From Gammaproteobacteria bacterium (GTDB lineage Bacteria; Pseudomonadota; Gammaproteobacteria; Competibacterales; Competibacteraceae): a stretch of 26,185 nt of DNA. The notes under the pieces are model-generated. The model ran no database searches. It was not told the origin of the DNA and worked only from the letters and a program-made list of their open reading frames with translations. The DNA lies in assembly GCA_020047885.1 (NCBI GenBank), contig JAIFNF010000261.1:1-26185 (forward strand), given 5' to 3'. Positions 1-7,401 of the stretch are shown here, piece after piece (the first letter of the stretch is position 1; each line of letters opens with the position of its first letter). A program made the position numbers and the translations under genes.

Positions 1-1
1 A

Positions 2-70
2 CAGGCACTGAGCTTGCTCGTCGCCGGCTTCCGTGCCGGCGTCCGCGTGGGTCAGCAACTCCGGAAATAA
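2..70 (+). CDS. C-terminal end of an unidentified upstream gene (partial)
   Basis: An open frame enters from the left edge and ends at TAA 68-70. It encodes the last 22 residues, beginning QALSLLVAGF and ending GQQLRK. The stop lies only two bases before the ATG of the glycosyltransferase gene, which is the spacing of an operon. The composition (a short hydrophobic stretch followed by a basic tail) would suit the end of a glycosyltransferase or another polysaccharide-cluster protein. Too little is visible to name it. Confidence 0.6.
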   Translation, partial: QALSLLVAGFRAGVRVGQQLRK

Positions 71-72
71 AT

Positions 73-1116
73 ATGGGTAATGGTCAGTTGCTAAAGGGGG
101 GGACGGAACGGTTACAAGCCCCGCTCACCCCGACCGTATCGGTGGTCGTCATCGGTCGCAACGAAGGCGAGCGACTGGTGCGCTGCCTGGAGTCAGTGCG
201 AGCCATGGCCGATCCTGGTGGACCAGTTGAACTGATCTATGTGGATTCCGCGTCTACCGATGGCAGTCCGGAACGTGCGGCGGCGCTGGGCGCGCAGGTC
301 ATCACCGTACAACCGGAGCGACCTTCAGCAGCGCTGGGTCGGAATGCCGGTTGGCGGATCGCCCAGGCATCGTTGGTGCTGTTTCTGGACGGCGACACGC
401 TTTTGCATCCCCGGTTTGTGGCCGACGCCCTGCCGGAATTTCACGACCCGAAGGTTGCGGTGGTGTGGGGCCATCGTCGGGAATTGTATCCCGATGCCTC
501 GTGGTACAACCGGGTGCTGGATCTGGACTGGATTTATCCGCCGGGTCCCAGTGAATTCTGCGGCGGCGACGCCCTCATGCGGCGCGACGCCTTGCACGAG
601 GTCGAGGGTTTCGACGCCAGCCTGATTGCCGGTGAGGAGCCGGACCTGTGTCGGCGGCTGCGGGCGCGGGGCTATCACATTCTGCACGTTGACCGACCCA
701 TGACCGGCCATGACCTGGCGATGACCCACTGGCGGCAATACTGGCGGCGGGCAGTGCGCGCCGGCCATGCCTATGCCGAAGTGGCGGCGCGGTTTCGCGG
801 TACGGACACGCCGTTGTGGGAGCACGAGGTTCGGCGCAACAAGTTACACGGCAGTGTCCTGATTCTAAGTCTGATATTGGCAATAGTCGGCGCACTGTTC
901 GGCCAGTCGCTGATTCCGCTACTGGTTCTCGGCCTGTGGCTGGCACTGACGATTCGCACGGCGCTACGGGTCGGCTGGAAGAGCCGCGACCCCTGGACCC
1001 GGTTTCTGTATGGCGTCCATTCCCACTTGCAGCAAATTCCCATTCTGGTCGGGCAACTGGGCTATTACCGGGATCGTTGGCGGGGTCGGCGGCGCGGCCT
1101 GATTGAATACAAGTAA
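73..1116 (+). CDS. Family 2 glycosyltransferase with C-terminal membrane segments
   Basis: 347-residue GT-A fold glycosyltransferase, expected to transfer a sugar from a nucleotide donor to a growing lipid-linked oligosaccharide on the inner face of the inner membrane. The nucleotide-binding start VSVVVIGRNEGERL is at about residues 22-35, an acidic VDSASTD follows at 57-63, and the metal-binding DGD is at residues 106-108. The acceptor-side region carries GGDALMRRDAL and then GEEPDLCRRLRARGY, as is usual in GT2 enzymes. Two hydrophobic helices at about 262-298 suggest membrane attachment. The ATG follows the previous stop by two bases with only a weak GGA as ribosome site, so translation is probably coupled. 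The stop codon TAA is the first three bases of a repeat element that fills the gap to the next gene. The sugar specificity cannot be read from the sequence. Confidence 0.9.
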   Translation: MGNGQLLKGGTERLQAPLTPTVSVVVIGRNEGERLVRCLESVRAMADPGGPVELIYVDSASTDGSPERAAALGAQVITVQPERPSAALGRNAGWRIAQASLVLFLDGDTLLHPRFVADALPEFHDPKVAVVWGHRRELYPDASWYNRVLDLDWIYPPGPSEFCGGDALMRRDALHEVEGFDASLIAGEEPDLCRRLRARGYHILHVDRPMTGHDLAMTHWRQYWRRAVRAGHAYAEVAARFRGTDTPLWEHEVRRNKLHGSVLILSLILAIVGALFGQSLIPLLVLGLWLALTIRTALRVGWKSRDPWTRFLYGVHSHLQQIPILVGQLGYYRDRWRGRRRGLIEYK

Positions 1117-1241
1117 GGCGATTTCAAACGTGAGAATTTTAGCCACGGAATGACACAGAATGACACAGAAAAAGAAAGAATTTTCCGTGTTTTTCCGTGT
1201 TTTTCCGTGGCTAATTATAGTCTTTATGAGAAATTGCCTAA
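1114..1241. repeat. Nested inverted-repeat element, copy 1 (MITE-like)
   Basis: The outer ends are TAAGGCGATTTC (from 1114) and GAGAAATTGCCTAA (to 1241), which are imperfect inverted copies of each other. Inside is a perfect 10 bp inverted repeat, AGCCACGGAA (1141-1150) against TTCCGTGGCT (1203-1212). It is extended by iterated ACACAGAA on the left and CCGTGTTTTT on the right, so the transcript can fold into a long hairpin. The first three bases are the stop codon of the upstream glycosyltransferase. The right end sits just before the ribosome site of the next gene. Related copies are at 6598-6778 and 10461-10651. It has no coding capacity, so movement would need a transposase supplied in trans (inference). 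Confidence 0.75.
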
Positions 1242-1253
1242 ACGGAGGCAACG

Positions 1254-1829
1254 GTGAGCGGAATCGTCAAACGGGGGCTGGTCGGGGCGTTGACGCCACT
1301 GGCCAGGATCACGCAACGCCTGGGGGAATCCTGGCGGCGGCTCTGGGCGCATGTCAGCCTGCGGGCGGCTGTCACGGGATCCGTAGACCCTTCCGTGGTC
1401 ATTCTGGGCGTGGCGGAAATTCGCGGAACCGGACGCATCGACCTGGGCCGCGATTTGTTTCTGTATTCGGGTCTGTATCTGGAAACTCAGGGGCAGGGCC
1501 GCATCGAGATCGGCGACGAGGTGGTGATGTCGCGTGGCGTGCATGTCGTGGCCTTTCAGGCCGTGACCATCGGCACCGGAACCCTGATTGGCGAATACGC
1601 CAGCATCCGCGACGCCAACCACCGCTTCGGCGGGGATCAGGCCATCCGCTGGTCGGGACATACTGCCGCCCCGATCCACATTGGCCGCAATGTCTGGATT
1701 GGCCGGGGCGTCACGGTGTTGCCCGGCCTGACCATTGGCGATGGGGCAGTAGTTGGCGCGAATGCCGTCGTGACCCGTGATGTCGCGCCGGGCGCTGTCG
1801 TCGTCGGTATACCGGCGCGGCCGTTGTGA
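1254..1829 (+). CDS. Hexapeptide-repeat (left-handed beta helix) acyltransferase
   Basis: 191-residue acyltransferase of the WcaF/maltose-O-acetyltransferase type. It probably O- or N-acylates a sugar of the polysaccharide using acetyl-CoA or a similar donor in the cytoplasm. Isoleucine/valine-rich hexapeptide turns run through the C-terminal two thirds: GRIEIGDEVVMSRGVHV, then APIHIGRNVWIGRGVTVLPG, and TIGDGAVVGANAVVTRDVAPG. The family ending VVGIPARPL is at the C-terminus. The ending is complete, but the first ~50 residues are not family-typical. The start is GTG 1254, chosen because GGAGG (1244-1248) lies five bases upstream. The next gene starts two codons after the stop in the same frame, so the pair is likely co-translated. 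Confidence 0.88.
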   Translation: MSGIVKRGLVGALTPLARITQRLGESWRRLWAHVSLRAAVTGSVDPSVVILGVAEIRGTGRIDLGRDLFLYSGLYLETQGQGRIEIGDEVVMSRGVHVVAFQAVTIGTGTLIGEYASIRDANHRFGGDQAIRWSGHTAAPIHIGRNVWIGRGVTVLPGLTIGDGAVVGANAVVTRDVAPGAVVVGIPARPL

Positions 1830-1835
1830 TTCACT

Positions 1836-3230
1836 GTGGCGATTATTGCCCTCCTCCCCGCGCTGATTGCGGCTTATTTCGCGTGGTCCCGTTCGCTGCA
1901 GTTCGCGTTTCTCAACGTCTATGTGCCGGTACTGCTGCTGATGCCGGATTATTATCGCTGGATGGCTCCCGGCCTGCCGGATCCGACCATGAGCCAGGGG
2001 GCGGCTTTAGCGGTGTTTCTGGTGTTTCTGGCGCGGGGCGCTCCAGGCTATCAATTCTCCTTTTTTGATCTGGTCATGGTCGGGTTCGCGACCACTGCGG
2101 CGTTTTCCCAGTATCTGGCGGCCGGTTACAGCGATGCCCAGAACTTGATGTTCGCTATGCTCGCCGGGGGGGTGATTCCCTATATTCTGGCCAAAAGCTT
2201 GATCGAGCCACTGGGCTTGCGGGTCGATTTCGCCAAACGTATCGTCGTCTGCCTGTTTGCCGTGACCCTCATCTGCCTGTACGAGGCGCGTTTTGGAGCC
2301 AATCCCTGGCGATTAGTGCTGAGTCGGTTCTTTCCGGGGCAAGGCCAGGGCTGGATTATCACTTTTCGCTGGGGATTGGCCCGCAGCGCCGGTCCCTATG
2401 GTCATGCGATTCTTGCCGGCGTCATCATGGTGGTGGGCTATCGGCTGCAACGCTGGCTGGAGTGGAGCGGTGCCTGGCAACGACCGTACCATCCGCTGTT
2501 CAAATGGCTGCCCTGGCCCTGGCTGAGCGAAAGTCGGGTTTATACGCTGGGCTTGCTGGGTGGCGTGATTCTGTCCCTGGTCAAGGGACCGTGGCTGGCG
2601 GGCGTGGTCGCGGCAGTCGTGGTGTTGATCGGGCGCTTGCGCAACCGCTGGATCGGGGTGGGTATCCTGCTGGCTTTTCTGTTCCTGATCTGTCTGCCGG
2701 GCGCTATCTGGTTTTTACAATGGGCCGGCGTGGGTCGGGAAGCGGCTGAGACAGTCAATCAGGAAACTGCCGCTTATCGACTGGAACTGATCGGACACTA
2801 CATTGAGTTTGCCAAGGAAAAGCTGTGGCTGGGTTGGGGGCTGACCGCTTGGCCCAAGGTGCCGGGTTCGGAATCGATTGATAATTTCTATCTGCTGCTG
2901 TTTCTGATGCATGGCTTGATCGGCCTGGTGCTGTATTTGACCATTCTGCTGGGCATGACCATCCGGTTGATCGTTCATGCCATGCGCAGCCCCAATCCCG
3001 AACCGCTGGGCAGTTCACTGGCGTTCACCTTGGCGGGCGTCTATATCTGTTACTTGGTTTCGGTGGCGACGGTGTACATGGGCGAACAAACCGTGCCGCT
3101 GCTGTTTCTGATTACGGGTTGGGCCGAGGGTTATATGCGTTCGGGGCAGGAGCAGACTCTGCCGGGAGGGTGGCCGGCGCAGGCGATGCCACCGGCATCG
3201 TTGTTCCAGTTCCCGCGGATTCTGAGCTGA
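1836..3230 (+). CDS. O-antigen ligase/polymerase-like polytopic membrane protein (Wzy/WaaL type)
   Basis: 464-residue integral membrane protein with about ten hydrophobic segments. The large periplasmic loop and the conserved patch near residues 325-370 are typical of the O-antigen ligase/Wzy_C family: GHYIEFAKEKLWLGWG is followed by DNFYLLLFLMHGLIGLVL. Such proteins polymerise or transfer undecaprenyl-linked repeat units on the periplasmic face of the inner membrane. The start is GTG 1836. It is the first start codon after the in-frame stop of the previous gene (1827-1829) and has no clear ribosome site of its own, which suggests coupling. The last 119 bp overlap the convergent SGNH hydrolase gene on the other strand. 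Polymerase cannot be separated from ligase by eye. Confidence 0.82.
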   Translation: MAIIALLPALIAAYFAWSRSLQFAFLNVYVPVLLLMPDYYRWMAPGLPDPTMSQGAALAVFLVFLARGAPGYQFSFFDLVMVGFATTAAFSQYLAAGYSDAQNLMFAMLAGGVIPYILAKSLIEPLGLRVDFAKRIVVCLFAVTLICLYEARFGANPWRLVLSRFFPGQGQGWIITFRWGLARSAGPYGHAILAGVIMVVGYRLQRWLEWSGAWQRPYHPLFKWLPWPWLSESRVYTLGLLGGVILSLVKGPWLAGVVAAVVVLIGRLRNRWIGVGILLAFLFLICLPGAIWFLQWAGVGREAAETVNQETAAYRLELIGHYIEFAKEKLWLGWGLTAWPKVPGSESIDNFYLLLFLMHGLIGLVLYLTILLGMTIRLIVHAMRSPNPEPLGSSLAFTLAGVYICYLVSVATVYMGEQTVPLLFLITGWAEGYMRSGQEQTLPGGWPAQAMPPASLFQFPRILS

Positions 3231-3963
3231 TACCCATGAGCGCCAGCAGTGGCGGACGAACCCGCTCCCGCCACACGGCGTAGCCGGCGACATTGAGGTG
3301 CAGGCCGTCCCGGTATAGTTCGAGTCTGGGACGACCGCCAGCATCCTGCATCGAGCTGGCGACGTCGATGAACTGCAACCCCGGGGTGGCTTCGCAGTAC
3401 GCCTTTAACCGCTGATTGGCTTCGCGTTGTCGTTCCAGCCGGTTGGCAAAGTGCGGGGAAGGTTTGATGGACAGGAACAGAATCGGCAGCTTCGGATCCC
3501 GCTGCCGCAACTGTTTGACGAGCGCCTGGAATCGGTCGACTACCAGACCTGGCCAGGCCCACCAAAAACCGAGATCGTTCTCCCCCGCGCCGACGACCAC
3601 GGCTCGTGGGTGGTACGGCAGAATGACGCGGTCGGCGTAGTACCGCAGGTCGGATAACTGCGCGCCGCCGAACCCCCGGTTGATGACGGGAACCGGGGCC
3701 ATGTCGGCGGCCAGCGTGTCCCAGAACCGGATGCTGGAGCTGCCGATAAAGACGACTTGGCCAGGAGCGGGAGGGTGCTGGCGATCCTGAGCTTCGAAGG
3801 CGGCGATGGCCGGTTCCCAAAGCTCGGCAGCGGGTAGCCGGAGGTACAAGATACCCGCGCCGGTCGCGGCAACCAGTAGCGCCAGTAGTACCAGTAGCAT
3901 AACCCACCGCCTCATCGAACCGGTTTGGTGGAGCCAGAAATTGCGAATGTGCCAGTGCGTCAT
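3112..3963 (-). CDS. Membrane-anchored SGNH/GDSL-family esterase
   Basis: 283-residue SGNH hydrolase, probably an O-acyl esterase acting on polysaccharide in the periplasm. An N-terminal membrane helix (about residues 18-41) is followed by the family blocks: block I FIGSSSIRFW with candidate nucleophile S76, block II NRGFGGAQLSD, block III GENDLGF with N129, and block V DGLHLNVAGY with D219 and H222. All four catalytic positions are present, although the usual GDS is GSS. The last 40 residues are a Pro/Ala-rich tail with no recognisable fold; it is encoded in the overlap with the convergent polymerase gene. AGGG lies five bases before the ATG at 3963; an internal ATG at residue 17 is an alternative. 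It is divergent from the adenylation-carrier-acyltransferase gene with a 34 bp gap, which suggests opposing or coordinated roles in polymer acylation. Confidence 0.85.
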   Translation of the reverse strand: MTHWHIRNFWLHQTGSMRRWVMLLVLLALLVAATGAGILYLRLPAAELWEPAIAAFEAQDRQHPPAPGQVVFIGSSSIRFWDTLAADMAPVPVINRGFGGAQLSDLRYYADRVILPYHPRAVVVGAGENDLGFWWAWPGLVVDRFQALVKQLRQRDPKLPILFLSIKPSPHFANRLERQREANQRLKAYCEATPGLQFIDVASSMQDAGGRPRLELYRDGLHLNVAGYAVWRERVRPPLLALMGISSESAGTGTTMPVASPAPATLPAESAPAPNAYNPRPNP

Positions 3964-3997
3964 ATCAACCCTGCATTGAAAATTTTGGAGATTGATA

Positions 3998-6601
3998 ATG
4001 AACGATCAACCGATCGTCGGTGTGGTGTCCAGAAATTCTATCGCATACGTGGAAACCTTGTTTCAGTGTTATCAGCGTCGGGAAATCGTAGTTCTGTTAC
4101 GCAGTGCCGATGACGCCAGAATCGGGTTGACCGGAGTTACCCGCGTGGTGGAACCCGATGATACCAAAGGCTGGTTCAAAGAGGCCGGTGTATTCAGCCA
4201 TGACGACACATTAGCGCAAATCGCGTTCACTTCGGGCACCGAGGGCGAGCCAAAGGGCGTGCTATTAACTCACCGGAACCTTGCGGATGTCACCGAGCGA
4301 CTGAATCAGGTGATGGAAGTGGATAGCCGTATCCGGGAATATGTCGGGGTACCGGCCAATTTTTCATTTGGCCTCGGGCGATTTCGCGCCGTGGCGGCAG
4401 CCGGTGGAGCCAGTTTTCTGCCCACCCATGGCTTTGATCCGCTGGAAATCAGAGACCTGCTGCGGTCTGGCGATATTAACGCGGTGTCAACTGTGCCCAG
4501 TCTCTGGCGGGTTTTATTACAGAATCAGCGTCTCTTCGGGCCAGAAACTGCGCAGGTAAAATGGATTGAAATAGGCAGTCAGTACATGAGCCGTGGCGAA
4601 AAAGAACAACTGAAAGCGCTTTTCCGCAAGGCGATTATTGTGCAGCATTATGGTTTAACCGAGGCATCACGGACGACTTTTCTGCGCATTGACCAGACCG
4701 ATGGTGAAGCGCTGGAATCGGTAGGTCAGGTGTATGGGGAAACCGAAGTGCGGATTTCTGACGAGGGTAAAATCTGTATTCGGGGTCCACATGTGGCCAG
4801 TCAGTTATTAAAAAATGGCGACTATGTGCGTAATGTAGATGATCAAGGCTGGTTGCAGACCAGTGATCTGGGTCGCCTCGATCAAGGTTATCTTTACTAT
4901 GCAGGTCGAGCCGATGATTTAATCAATTGCAGCGGAATTAAGCTATCGCCGGAGGCGCTGGAACGGGATTTGCGCGACCGACTCAAAATTAAGGAAGGTC
5001 TGGCCGTGGCGGCCGTCGATCACGAACTGACCGGCCATGCGATTTTGATTGCCACGCTTCATGCGCTGGAGATGGATGACTCCGCGTTGATGGAGGCCGC
5101 GGGAGAAATACTGTTGACCTACGGCATTAATAATAAGCGGGTGATTAAGCGGTTGACGGTGGATCAATTTCCGCTCACTGACACCCACAAGGTGCGCCGC
5201 AAGGCACTGGTGCAGCAGTATGCGGATCAGATGAAAGTGGCGGATCCGGCGATTACTGCAGCAACTCCGTCAGTGATCACGGCGGAACTGTCAGAGGATG
5301 AACAGACCATTTTATCGATCTGGCAGAGTGTGCTGGACACCGATCACCTCAGCGTCGATGATAATTTCTACGAGATGGGCGGCGATTCCCTGTCCGCACT
5401 CACTGCACTGATTGAAATGGAGCGCCGCGGGGTGCCTGCGGAGATTTCCAGGGGGTTGTTGCAGGGACTGAGTATCCGCGAAATCGCGCAACGGATGGGC
5501 ATTGCCGAAGGCGCGGGTCAGCCCCATTATCAGATACGCAGCCCGGCCATGCGTAACAGTATGGCGATCAATATCGTGCGCGGCTTGATGGTCATGTCCG
5601 TGATTTTAGCCCATTGGCATCAGGGATTTTTTGATCGGTTACTGGGCAGTTCTACATGGATAACCTCCGCTTTTGCGCCACTGTTTGCCATGGGTACGCC
5701 CGGCTTTGCCATCATCTACGGGGTGGGTGCCGGTTATTCGCTATTCCCGCTATTTTTCAGCGATGCGACGCGGTTGAAAGGCATCCTGAAAAAAACGTTC
5801 CTGTTGTTGCTGGCTGGTATTTTGTTACTGGGTGCTGTCATATTCTGGGCCAAGTGGCGGAACTATTCAGGGCTGACTTTTACCGACTTTACCAACTCGT
5901 TCTATTCGGTACTGACCTACTACCTGCTCATCACCGCCAGTCTTTACGCGGTCTTCTGGATTCTCGCCAAAAGCCGCTATCCGGTGCTGCTGGCGCTGGT
6001 TTTATCAATATGCACCTACGCTCTCGATGTTCTGCTGATGAAACAACTAGCCGATTATCAAGCAACAGGATTAGTCGAGTTTATCAAGCTGCTACTGGCA
6101 GCAAAGTATGCCTATTTCCAGATGCTATCGGGGAGCTTAATGGGCATCGCCCTGGGCATTAGCATTCGGCAATGGCTTTCCCAAGGCGAATCCCTGAAGG
6201 TACTGAACCTGGCCGGCTTATTTGTTCTGTTGGTCGGCATTCTCGTATCGTTTCACCAACCGGATGCCGGAAACTGGTTCCATTGGCCGGTCGCCACCCA
6301 CTATATCTGGCACTGGCTCGTTTATGTGGGCGTGGTCATGCTGCTGTTGGCAGGGACGGAATACCTGCTGAGGCTCTATGCGCGGATTAGTGCTTTGGGG
6401 CGGGTTGCTTGTCAATTCACCGCGGTGACCGGAATACTGGCGTTTCCCCTGTTTGTATTACACGAGATCATCGTCCCCATGAAAGCGGTTTTGACTTCTT
6501 ACGGATTATCCGGCGCGGTCGCCATGATGGCGGTCCTGTCGCTGTTTACCGCCGCCAGTTACTACCTGTTTATGAAGCTTTACCGCGCCAGCTATGGTTA
6601 A
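3998..6601 (+). CDS. Adenylation domain-carrier protein-acyltransferase 3 fusion
   Basis: 867-residue three-part protein. (1) An ANL adenylating domain, residues 1 to about 405: A3 motif TSGTEGEPKG at 78-87, HYGLTEAS at 217-224, TSDLGR at about 288-293, AGRADDLINCSGIKLSP from 302, and the catalytic A10 lysine K398 in PLTDTHKVRRKAL. (2) A peptidyl/acyl carrier, about 425-505, with the phosphopantetheine serine S464 in DNFYEMGGDSLSAL. (3) A polytopic acyltransferase-3 domain from about 522, opening NIVRGLMVMSVILAHWHQ with the family's Arg and His, then about ten membrane helices. It probably activates an acid with ATP, loads it on its own carrier and hands it to the membrane domain for export onto a polysaccharide, in the manner of DltA/DltC/DltB (inference). 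The N-terminus before A3 is roughly half the usual length. ATG 3998 is preceded by GGAG at 3987-3990. The gene looks more AT-rich than its neighbours. Confidence 0.85.
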   Translation: MNDQPIVGVVSRNSIAYVETLFQCYQRREIVVLLRSADDARIGLTGVTRVVEPDDTKGWFKEAGVFSHDDTLAQIAFTSGTEGEPKGVLLTHRNLADVTERLNQVMEVDSRIREYVGVPANFSFGLGRFRAVAAAGGASFLPTHGFDPLEIRDLLRSGDINAVSTVPSLWRVLLQNQRLFGPETAQVKWIEIGSQYMSRGEKEQLKALFRKAIIVQHYGLTEASRTTFLRIDQTDGEALESVGQVYGETEVRISDEGKICIRGPHVASQLLKNGDYVRNVDDQGWLQTSDLGRLDQGYLYYAGRADDLINCSGIKLSPEALERDLRDRLKIKEGLAVAAVDHELTGHAILIATLHALEMDDSALMEAAGEILLTYGINNKRVIKRLTVDQFPLTDTHKVRRKALVQQYADQMKVADPAITAATPSVITAELSEDEQTILSIWQSVLDTDHLSVDDNFYEMGGDSLSALTALIEMERRGVPAEISRGLLQGLSIREIAQRMGIAEGAGQPHYQIRSPAMRNSMAINIVRGLMVMSVILAHWHQGFFDRLLGSSTWITSAFAPLFAMGTPGFAIIYGVGAGYSLFPLFFSDATRLKGILKKTFLLLLAGILLLGAVIFWAKWRNYSGLTFTDFTNSFYSVLTYYLLITASLYAVFWILAKSRYPVLLALVLSICTYALDVLLMKQLADYQATGLVEFIKLLLAAKYAYFQMLSGSLMGIALGISIRQWLSQGESLKVLNLAGLFVLLVGILVSFHQPDAGNWFHWPVATHYIWHWLVYVGVVMLLLAGTEYLLRLYARISALGRVACQFTAVTGILAFPLFVLHEIIVPMKAVLTSYGLSGAVAMMAVLSLFTAASYYLFMKLYRASYG

Positions 6602-6778
6602 GGCAACTCGCAAAAAATAGTCACATACCCTTGCGAACCTGGCCACGGAAAAACACGGAAAAACACAGAAGATTCTTTTTTCCGTGTCTTCCGTGTCTTT
6701 CCGTGGCTCGATCCTCATACACGGTCAAAGCGATGATCCAAGCAAATTACTGGAGGATTTTTATTGCGAGTTGCCTAA
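6598..6778. repeat. Nested inverted-repeat element, copy 2 between convergent genes
   Basis: The outer ends are TTAAGGCAACTCGCAA (6598-6613) and TTGCGAGTTGCCTAA (6764-6778), inverted copies of each other apart from one base at the tip. The core holds GCCACGGAAAAACACGG (from 6642) and CCGTGTCTTTCCGTGGC (ending 6707), giving a predicted stem of about 25 bp around a T-rich loop. The left tip contains the TAA stop of the acyltransferase fusion (6599-6601). The right tip contains the stop of the minus-strand acetyltransferase (6775-6777), so the element exactly fills the space between the two genes. With T-runs at the hairpin base it may also act as a bidirectional terminator. Confidence 0.78.
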
Positions 6779-7401
6779 GCGTTCGGCAGGCCACCCACAT
6801 CGCCAAAGAAGTGTTGAATACGCATCCGCTCAATCTCGGCTCGCAATGCCGGATCGCCGGTCTCGCGGTAGCGGTTGAGCATAGCGCTCCACGGTAGCCC
6901 GGCAGTTTCGTCCTGAAGGCGGGTCACCAGCCGATCGATGCTGCCCACCACCCGCGCCGGCAACCCGGCCACGATACTGCCCGGCGGCACGTCGCGGTTG
7001 ACCACCGAACCCGCGGCGACGATGGCGTTGGGACCAATGGTGACGCCTGGCAGGATGATCGCGCCATGGCCGACGAAGACGTTGTCGCGGATGTCGATTT
7101 TACCCACTCGATCCAGCTTCAACCCGTAGGCGCGGTTGAGCATATTCACCGAACCGTCGTGGCCGAACAGGGTGCAACCGGTCAACCGCACGTTGTTGCC
7201 CAACCGGGTATAGGCCGGGTCGGTCATGATCACGTTGGTCTGAATCGAACAGTGCTCACCAATGGCGTGCAACACCCCCCGGCGCTTGAACCAGGCCGCC
7301 CATTCATCGCCGCTGGGGTTGCAGAAGCGCTTGTACCCCCCCAGCGCCCGACCCTGCTCGAAAGCCAGATAGCGCAGAATACGCTGCAGTAATGCCTTCA
7401 T
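6775..7401 (-). CDS. Hexapeptide-repeat acyltransferase, WcaF-like
   Basis: 208-residue left-handed beta-helix acyltransferase, likely modifying a polysaccharide sugar in the cytoplasm. The helix turns are well formed: IGEHCSIQTNVIM, then KIDIRDNVFVGHGAIILPG, and TIGPNAIVAAGSVVNRDVPPG, followed by SIVAGLPARVVG. A C-terminal helical extension of about 45 residues follows (LPWSAMLNRYRETGDPALRA), longer than in minimal family members. The start ATG 7401 was chosen because GGGAGGA lies seven bases upstream and because it overlaps the flippase stop by four bases (ATGA), the usual sign of translational coupling. The stop codon is contributed by the end of repeat copy 2. Confidence 0.88.
   Translation of the reverse strand: MKALLQRILRYLAFEQGRALGGYKRFCNPSGDEWAAWFKRRGVLHAIGEHCSIQTNVIMTDPAYTRLGNNVRLTGCTLFGHDGSVNMLNRAYGLKLDRVGKIDIRDNVFVGHGAIILPGVTIGPNAIVAAGSVVNRDVPPGSIVAGLPARVVGSIDRLVTRLQDETAGLPWSAMLNRYRETGDPALRAEIERMRIQHFFGDVGGLPNA

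Noticed and set aside
1141..1212. CRISPR-like array from the iterated ACACAGAA and CCGTGTTTTT units
   Set aside because: The units are contiguous without spacers and form one inverted repeat.
6506..6897. Short frames with FPCFSVARF-like peptides around repeat copy 2
   Set aside because: They are translations of the inverted-repeat element in several frames and not genes; the same peptides recur at copies 1 and 3.
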